Positions 57,867 through 64,000 of a stretch of DNA of 64,000 nt are shown one piece after another (the first letter of the stretch is position 1; each line of letters starts with the position of its first letter). Location: the NCBI GenBank assembly GCA_001600695.1, contig BCKQ01000006.1:562327-626326 (forward strand), written 5' to 3'. The notes under the pieces are model-generated. The model was not told where the DNA came from. It searched no databases and saw nothing but the letters and a program-made list of their open reading frames with translations. The position numbers and the translations under genes are program-made. The DNA is from Ascoidea asiatica. Taxonomy: Eukaryota; Ascomycota; Saccharomycetes; Ascoideales; Ascoideaceae.

Positions 57867-58367
57867 TACAATATCTGAATAAGTATAATTAGATGCTAAT
57901 GTGAACCTTTTATTACAATCTCTTATATTATTTTGATTCATTGTAACTGAAGTTCTACCATTATTAACTAAAGAATTTTGATATTTTGAATAATCCATCA
58001 TATTTATAATTTTTTGATTTGAAGAATTTAAAGATCTAATTCGTACATTAAATATAGTTGAATTTGAAAGATCAATATCACCTAATTGAGTACCAGAATG
58101 AATAAATTTACCACAATGTAAAAATGAAATTTCACTAACAGATAAAGGTTTTTGACCCCAAATTGGGTTCCAATTATTATATAAATAATGAATTAAATCA
58201 AATAAAGTAATTTCAGAAGTTGATCTTGCAGTTAATTGATTTTCATATATAAAATATTTATTTAAATTTAAATTAAGTCTTTGATCAGTTAAAAAATTTA
58301 TAGAAACATTTATTTCGATTTCATCAAACATTGATTCAGAATCATCCATAAATCTCATATCAGCCAT
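57261..58367 (-). CDS. UBL3/MUB-like prenylated ubiquitin-fold protein with long linker
   Basis: 368 aa. Residues about 15-115 form a ubiquitin-like domain of the UBL3/membrane-anchored ubiquitin-fold type: ITLFDLIHYLYNNWNPIWGQKPLSVSEISFLHCGKFIHS, with the D-to-W spacing, GKF(I/L)H and the closing TIFNVRIRS strand. The protein ends GGCCTIM, a dicysteine CaaX box for prenylation and palmitoylation. Between the two lies a disordered, N/S/Q-rich linker of about 240 residues, absent from animal and plant UBL3 (about 117 aa in total). UBL3 proteins act at membranes, for example in sorting to vesicles; S. cerevisiae has no clear counterpart. The start has CTTTTAAAAATG. It has a very long upstream spacer. 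Confidence 0.8.
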
Positions 58368-60371
58368 TTTTAAAAGTAGTTTTTTATAATTTTTCTTGAA
58401 TTATTAGATTTATATCTAAGTGTTTTTTTTTTGAAATAACTTTTTTAGATAAAAAAAAAAAAAAAAATTAAGGGGATTTTAATATAAATTTATATTGATA
58501 AGTTAATGATTTAATAATATATTATTTTGATAAGTTGTAAAATTTATAAATCTTTTGAGGATTTAGTTAAAAAATAATTGAAAGACAAAATAAATTAATC
58601 GATGATTGAATTATTAAGTATATTTTAATTTTTTTTTTTATTTTATTTAAAAGGAGATAAAAAATAATAATTAAAAAATAAAAAAAAATAAGATAACAGA
58701 GTTGAAATAGAACAAGTCTCTAAAATAAAAATAAGAATAAAAATAAAAGTGTGGTAAGGATAATATTATTTTCAGTATTTAAACTGATAGTGATAGTGAT
58801 TAATAATAATGGTTGATAATGATTTAAGACAAAACCGGATAGATAATTATAGATATATATATGGATATATATATATATAAATAAATAGATATTTAAATGA
58901 TTGTAAATGGATTATGATTGTTGATGTAAATGGAATTAATGGAAGTAATTAATGAATAGATAATAGGTAATAGGTAAGAATTAAATATTTATTAAGTAAT
59001 AAATTTAAAGTAGAGTACGGAAAAGGATACGAGTATGAATAGTAATTTGTAATAGTTTAATAGATTAATAGTTTAAAATTTAGTGGATTAAATGGATAAA
59101 TTTGAATTTGTAATGACCTTTATAAAAAATATGTTCAATTTATAGTAGTTTTTGAATATGAATATATGTAATGTTAAGGAAGTTTTAAAGATGCCAATTA
59201 CGTATTATATTACAATATTTATTAGATTTAGTAGATTTATTAGATTTTTGAGTAGTTTATTAACTTTAAATTTGACGATCTTTTTTTTTGAAATTTAATA
59301 TTAAAAAGTAATTGAAATATTTGTGATTGAAGTTTTATAGCTAAAGAATTATTTTGAATTACTAGATTGAAAATTATAGATTAAATTAAATTAGCATTTA
59401 AATTAAATTAATTATGAATTATTTTAGGTTATATTGATATTGATATTGATATTGATATTGATGTTTTATGAATATGAAGAAAGAGGATGAGAAAGAGTTA
59501 AAATTTTAAAAGTTATAAAAGTATTTAGTTTAGAAATGAAGGATGTTGATAAGTATTTATAAATTTATAAGTTTATAAAGTTTTAATTATTTTTATTTGA
59601 TTCAAAATTTGGATTCTGATTGTCTTAAGTCACTTTTTGTCTTTATTTTTGTTCTGATTGTTATCTTTATCTTTGATTATTATCTTTGATTATTATCTTT
59701 GATTGTTATCTTTTGAAGACTGTCTTTGATTTTGTTATCTTTGGATAATGTCTCTGATTCTGAAGGAAAGTGAGTGAATGAAAGAAAAGAAGAAGAAGAA
59801 AGCAGTGGAGGAAACGAATAAAATAAAGAGAAAGAGAAAGAGAAAGAGAAAAAGGAGAGAATGGAAACAATAAATAGTGTATGTTTCTGTTTGTATTTGT
59901 AGTTTGTAGTTTGTAGTTTGTAAATGGAGTGGTTTATTTGAATTGATTTTAGATTGATTTTCTTTTTTCTTTTGTATTTATATTTATTTATCGATTAATT
60001 TCTATTTTTTCATTTATTCCCATGAATTAAACAATGCACAACAGTAAGTATGGGATTAAGTATTCCCGCTACGGTGCTACGGGAATTATACTCTTATTAA
60101 TAAATTGAGAATAATTACTGAAGGGCCCTTTTCGTAATGGAATTGTGTTGAAATTGTATTGAAATTCAACCAAAAACAAAAATTATCTCAAAAAGTATTT
60201 CAAAAAGAGCACAAAAAGAAATACAAAAAGATCTAATTCATCTATTCTGAATAGGCAACAGTGAGCTTTTATCCTTATTTCTGATTTTATTACGACGCGC
60301 AGAACAAACATTTCATTCCTCAAGGGGTTGTTTTTCTTCCTCACCAAAATTATTAATGATTTTTATTTTAA

Positions 60372-60404
60372 ACGTTACTGTAACGTTAGTGTGACGTTAC
60401 TGTA
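60372..60404. promoter_or_regulatory. ACGTTACTGTAACGT palindrome plus repeat
   Basis: ACGTTAC-T-GTAACGT (60372-60386) is a perfect odd palindrome, and its first 11 bases (ACGTTACTGTA) recur at 60394-60404. This is likely a dimeric transcription-factor site, by symmetry only. Confidence 0.35.
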
Positions 60405-61387
60405 GTTTACTTTAATTGTAATTGTAATTTCATTTATTTCATTATTACCAAAGGTATTAAAAAGTAATCTGAAGCGTTTGGTAATTTCAAAAGAAACGTT
60501 GTGACTGATGTTACAAGTAACGCTGTAAGTAACCCTGTAAGAACAAGAATCAATTTAAGATCGCGTCTTGAAACGCGTTTTTTATTTTAAATTAATTCAT
60601 TTAATTGAATTCGTTTTAATTTATTTCTTTAATTGATTCAATTCCTTTAATTTATTTGAACTATTCAATTAATTGAATTAATTTAAAATTTTATTATTAG
60701 ATAGTTGCATGTCAGTAATGTAAAAATACAAGCATGAGACTCTTTTCTCTGTTATCCACCGAGGAATATTTTCATAGAGAAGTTATATTAAATAAATTCC
60801 AATTAAGAATCTTAAGGTTACCAATCAAAAAAAAAAAAAACACGCAGGTGATAAGTAAAGAAGCAAAATTTTAAAAAATGGAGGAATTTTTTACTTCTCA
60901 ATTAACATAATTGAACTGCAGACGAGCATTAAATGCATCGGCCTTCGAAAAAAAAGAGAATGACCTTATTAAATATTTGTTATTACAACAGAAAATGATT
61001 TCTTTAACTCCTGTTTATGAAAGAATTCAATCTTTAATTTCAAACAATTACTGTTTTTTTTTTTAAACGAAAAATATCTAATGAATTAGTAATTCAAATT
61101 ACCATAAATTCATTGAAATGCTATTAATCTAAAGTATGTACTGTACAAAATAAAACGGATAATTAATCTCTTAACTAATTAGTAAAGTAAGGAAGTAAGG
61201 ATAACGTTAAAACAAATAACAAAACCAATTATCTTTGTTTGATAACGTTGTTGTTACTACCAAAAAAAAAATTTAAGTAAAAATTGAGTTTTTCAACCTT
61301 AGTTTTTTTTTTGGGTTTTTTTATGTTGGTCTAGATTCCACATGACCTTCTCTAAATGGATTGATTTCGGGATAGGCCTGATTCATC

Positions 61388-61402
61388 TTCGGGATATCCG
61401 AA
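61388..61402. promoter_or_regulatory. TTCGG-N5-CCGAA inverted repeat
   Basis: TTCGG-GATAT-CCGAA, the half-site pattern of Zn2Cys6 factors (the S. cerevisiae Ppr1 site is TTCGG-N6-CCGAA). It is next to another hairpin at 61407-61423 (GGCATA-TTCAG-TATGCC). Confidence 0.4.
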
Positions 61403-62307
61403 TGTGGGCATATTCAGTATGCCTCGGGCTGACGTTTCTTGGTTTTGTGCGCATTTTTACAATACAATAACGAACACTTGATTTTAAATACAGTATAACG
61501 AACAACTTAGTTACAGTACCGGTACAGTAATTAAGTACCGAATATAAATATTGCGATAAAAGAGATCACAAATAGTTAGCTAACTTTACACTAAAACGAT
61601 AAAATTACTCCTTTTTATATGGTAAGCATTACAAAAAAGACCTTTATTTGATTTTAAAACATGTTTTATAAAAATTGACACTAAGTTCGAATTAATGATG
61701 AAATTCATAAACACTTAACAGAAATAAATAGTGTTCATAAATTTGACCAGAGTTCAATTTCAATTTCAACCACTGCTAATGAAATTTAGCAGTTTGTGGA
61801 AATTTATTAAGAGCTACAGAAAAAAAAGCAAAAGATAACTTGGATGAATAAAATCTGACTTTGTGTGTTTGTCTCCATCTCCACATTTCACTCTCTGTCT
61901 TATATTTTGTGTCTTGAGTCTCAGGTTTCGAGTCTCTTCTGGGATCATTTATTCAAAGCTATTAGCTATTAATTAACAATTAACAATTAACAATTAATAT
62001 TAAAATCGGTAAATTATACCAAATTTTTTTATCAATATCAATCAATGTAAAAAGAATTATAAATCTATAATAACATTTAACATTTATTCTAAATTTATAT
62101 TAAAATTCAATACCGAATATTAATATTAACTTTAGAATATTCTAATTTAGAATCATTTTTATATCAAAGACACCCAAATATTTAAATATTCAATGAAATT
62201 CATTCACTTTTATTTGCGCCGTACCAATATATTAATATTATCAATACAATTAATACTATTAATACTATTAAAACTAATAAAATACTAGTAATAATAGTAT
62301 TAAATAA

Positions 62308-64000
62308 TTATTGAGTTTCTTTTAATGTATCATTATCTTCATAAAATTCATCAGACAGTCCATTTTCAACCACTTTTTCAAAATATTTAATTTCTTTATT
62401 CAATTCATTACAATTTAATGTTAAATTACCATCAATTTCACTATCCATTTCACTATTCATTTCACAATTCATTTCACTTGTATTTTCACTAATATTTTCA
62501 CTAATGTTTTCATTTTCATTCATTACTATTGATTTTCTTTTCTCTGTTTGTAATTCAATATCATTTTCATTTTCAATTTCATTTTCAATTTTATTTTCAA
62601 TTTTATTTTCATTTAAAAATTTTAAAACATGTGGAAAAACTAATTTATCTACGGAATCTCCCCAAATAATTTCTAAATGTTCATAATCTTTAATACCAAT
62701 AGATTTAACATTTTTTGGTAATTGATTTAAAATTACTTCAATATCAACTAATGAATCTTTTTTACCATAAATTAATAATATTGGTATACGAATATTTTTT
62801 GTTGGATATGTTGGAATTTTAAACATAAGTTCAACTTTATTTTTCTTACTTTTTTCAGATATATTATCATGATCAAAATGATTTGAAAAACCACCTTGTC
62901 TTGAAACTGCTCTTCTTGTATCAAATAAAAAATTATAACCATTATTTATACAATCATCAAACATTTGAAATTTTCTATTTTTCATAATTTGAAACCAATG
63001 AACAACAACTTTAACACTTGTTGGAGAATATAAATGAGAATATGAAATTAATTTTTGTTCTTCATTAATATTTAAACCTTTCCAATTAAATAAAAAATTA
63101 TTACCTAAATCAATAAGATAATTAAAAAATCTTGGATAAATTATACTTTGCCAAAATGTTGCAGAACTTAATAATGATTTTCTACCAAAAAATAAATACA
63201 TTAAATTTGGATTTAATTTCATTAAAATATCAATTAAATAATGATTTATACCACTTGGTGTTAAAGCAGGTGATAAAGCAATTAAACAATTTAATTTATT
63301 ATTTAAATCATTTTTAAAACTTAAAGATGCAAAACCTTGAGCAGTACCTTGACTAAAACCAATATAAGTAATTTTTTTTAAATTATTATTTTTTTCAAAA
63401 TTATTATTATTTTTATAAAAATTTAATATATAATCTAAAGTATCAGGTATATCATAATTTGAAAATTCATCTAAAGAAAAATCCCAAAATTTATTTGAAT
63501 CAGATTTTAAATTATTATGTTTTTTTGAATATTTATTACCTCTATTATTACCTAACCAAACTTCATAATTTAAATTATTTAAAATAAATGGTAAATTATT
63601 TAAATTTGGATTTTTAAATTTAGTTATCCAAATTTCACTATTCATTAATAAACCATGATGTAAATAAACTATACCATTAATTTTTTTTTTTGGATTCTTT
63701 AATAATAATCTATGAATTGTTAAAATATAACCATCTTTAGTTTCAATTAAATGTTCTTCACAATCATAATTAAAAACTTTACACATTTCTATAAAATCAT
63801 AACATGAATTTAATTTATTTATAATTTTTTCATTTTTTTCATTTTCTTCTTTTATTTTTTTATTTGATTTAATATTTTTATCATTATTTTGAGAATTTAA
63901 ATTTAAATTTAAATTTATTAAATTTTCATCAATAACTTTAAATAAAAATTTAACTAAATTATCAAAAAAATTTATTATAAAATTTGGTAAATAACTTGTT
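62308..64000 (-). CDS. steryl ester hydrolase / acid-lipase-type alpha/beta hydrolase, N-terminus beyond window
   Basis: Yeh1/Yeh2/Tgl1-type lipase that frees sterols from steryl esters. The frame is open from the stop at 62308 through the right edge, so the protein starts outside; the ATG at 63786 is internal, since in-frame coding continues upstream (SYLPNFIINFFDNLVKFLF, N/K-rich linker, CYDFIEMCKVF). The AB-hydrolase-associated lipase domain begins CEEHLIETKDGYILTIHRL. The oxyanion strand is LHHGLLMNSEIW, the nucleophile Ser is in GFSQGTAQGF, Asp in LIYGKKDSLVD and His in KDYEHLEIIWG, so the triad is complete. The C-terminus is acidic with NENEIEN-type and SEMNSEMDSEID repeats. The upstream hydrophobic stretch suggests a membrane anchor as in Yeh1/2. 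Confidence 0.85.
   Translation of the reverse strand, partial: TSYLPNFIINFFDNLVKFLFKVIDENLINLNLNLNSQNNDKNIKSNKKIKEENEKNEKIINKLNSCYDFIEMCKVFNYDCEEHLIETKDGYILTIHRLLLKNPKKKINGIVYLHHGLLMNSEIWITKFKNPNLNNLPFILNNLNYEVWLGNNRGNKYSKKHNNLKSDSNKFWDFSLDEFSNYDIPDTLDYILNFYKNNNNFEKNNNLKKITYIGFSQGTAQGFASLSFKNDLNNKLNCLIALSPALTPSGINHYLIDILMKLNPNLMYLFFGRKSLLSSATFWQSIIYPRFFNYLIDLGNNFLFNWKGLNINEEQKLISYSHLYSPTSVKVVVHWFQIMKNRKFQMFDDCINNGYNFLFDTRRAVSRQGGFSNHFDHDNISEKSKKNKVELMFKIPTYPTKNIRIPILLIYGKKDSLVDIEVILNQLPKNVKSIGIKDYEHLEIIWGDSVDKLVFPHVLKFLNENKIENKIENEIENENDIELQTEKRKSIVMNENENISENISENTSEMNCEMNSEMDSEIDGNLTLNCNELNKEIKYFEKVVENGLSDEFYEDNDTLKETQ

Larger units (their letters stand above)
58368..62307. other. 3.9-kb spacer upstream of the UBL gene
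   Basis: No gene on either strand. Contents: A+T-rich leader, GATATT repeats (59432-59462), a 13-bp TATCTTTGATTAT repeat (59668-59712), an inverted ATTCCCG/CGGGAAT pair near 60069-60093, ACGTTACTGTA repeats (60372-60404), GTAAC(G/C)CTGTAA repeats near 60520-60540, a zinc-cluster-like inverted repeat (61388-61402), a hairpin (61407-61423) and the palindrome GTACCGGTAC near 61516-61525. The density of symmetric elements suggests a large regulatory region. Confidence 0.55.

Overview
The window is nuclear DNA from a budding yeast (Saccharomycotina) outside the Saccharomyces family. The evidence is one-to-one matches to ascomycete-yeast proteins (Ptc5, Pho13, Fbp26, Sec65, Ado1, Mir1, Rgi1, Ssu72, Ykt6, Mex67, Dbp2, Rpc19, Dsl1), few introns with GTATGT/GTAAGT donors and TACTAAC branch points, and no operons. 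A NDUFA13/GRIM-19 subunit implies respiratory complex I, which Saccharomyces and its close relatives have lost. The DNA is extremely A+T-rich. Coding sequence is full of AAT-encoded asparagine runs and almost free of CTG codons. About 26 protein genes in 64 kb is sparse for a yeast, with several 2-4.4 kb gene-free stretches.

Layout. 0.5-7.3 kb: PTC5(-), complex I subunit(+), PHO13(-), FBP26(+, spliced). 7.3-9.3 kb: a convergent gap that holds a compact U1 snRNA gene. 9.3-20.1 kb: six minus-strand genes, namely SEC65, a two-exon gene of unknown function, ADO1, a GPI-type wall protein, MIR1 and a small coiled-coil protein. 21.8-27.5 kb: RGI1(+), a DHA2 transporter(+) and a purine permease(-). 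27.5-32.0 kb: gene desert. 32.0-35.4 kb: two multi-spanning membrane proteins in tandem, separated by a 75-bp tandem repeat. 36.1-40.4 kb: a pepsin-fold protein with degraded catalytic motifs, SSU72, and a hexose transporter(-). 42.7-48.7 kb: YKT6, MEX67 and DBP2 (with a long 3' intron). 49.2-54.6 kb: RPC19(-) and a doubled-length DSL1(+). 57.3-58.4 kb: a UBL3/MUB-like prenylated ubiquitin-fold protein. 62.3 kb to the edge: a steryl-ester hydrolase, cut by the window.

The genes are mostly housekeeping and act independently. Loose themes are respiration (complex I, phosphate carrier, PDH phosphatase, RGI1), glycolytic control (FBP26, hexose transporter), purine use (ADO1, permease) and mRNA biogenesis (SSU72, MEX67, DBP2, U1).

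Most notable: a small, human-like U1 snRNA; a second, unidentified, well-paired RNA-like element at 4905-5048; a GC-rich island in every one of the six divergent promoters, the reverse of the usual coding/non-coding GC contrast; a pseudo-yapsin; and hints that CTG may not be read as leucine.
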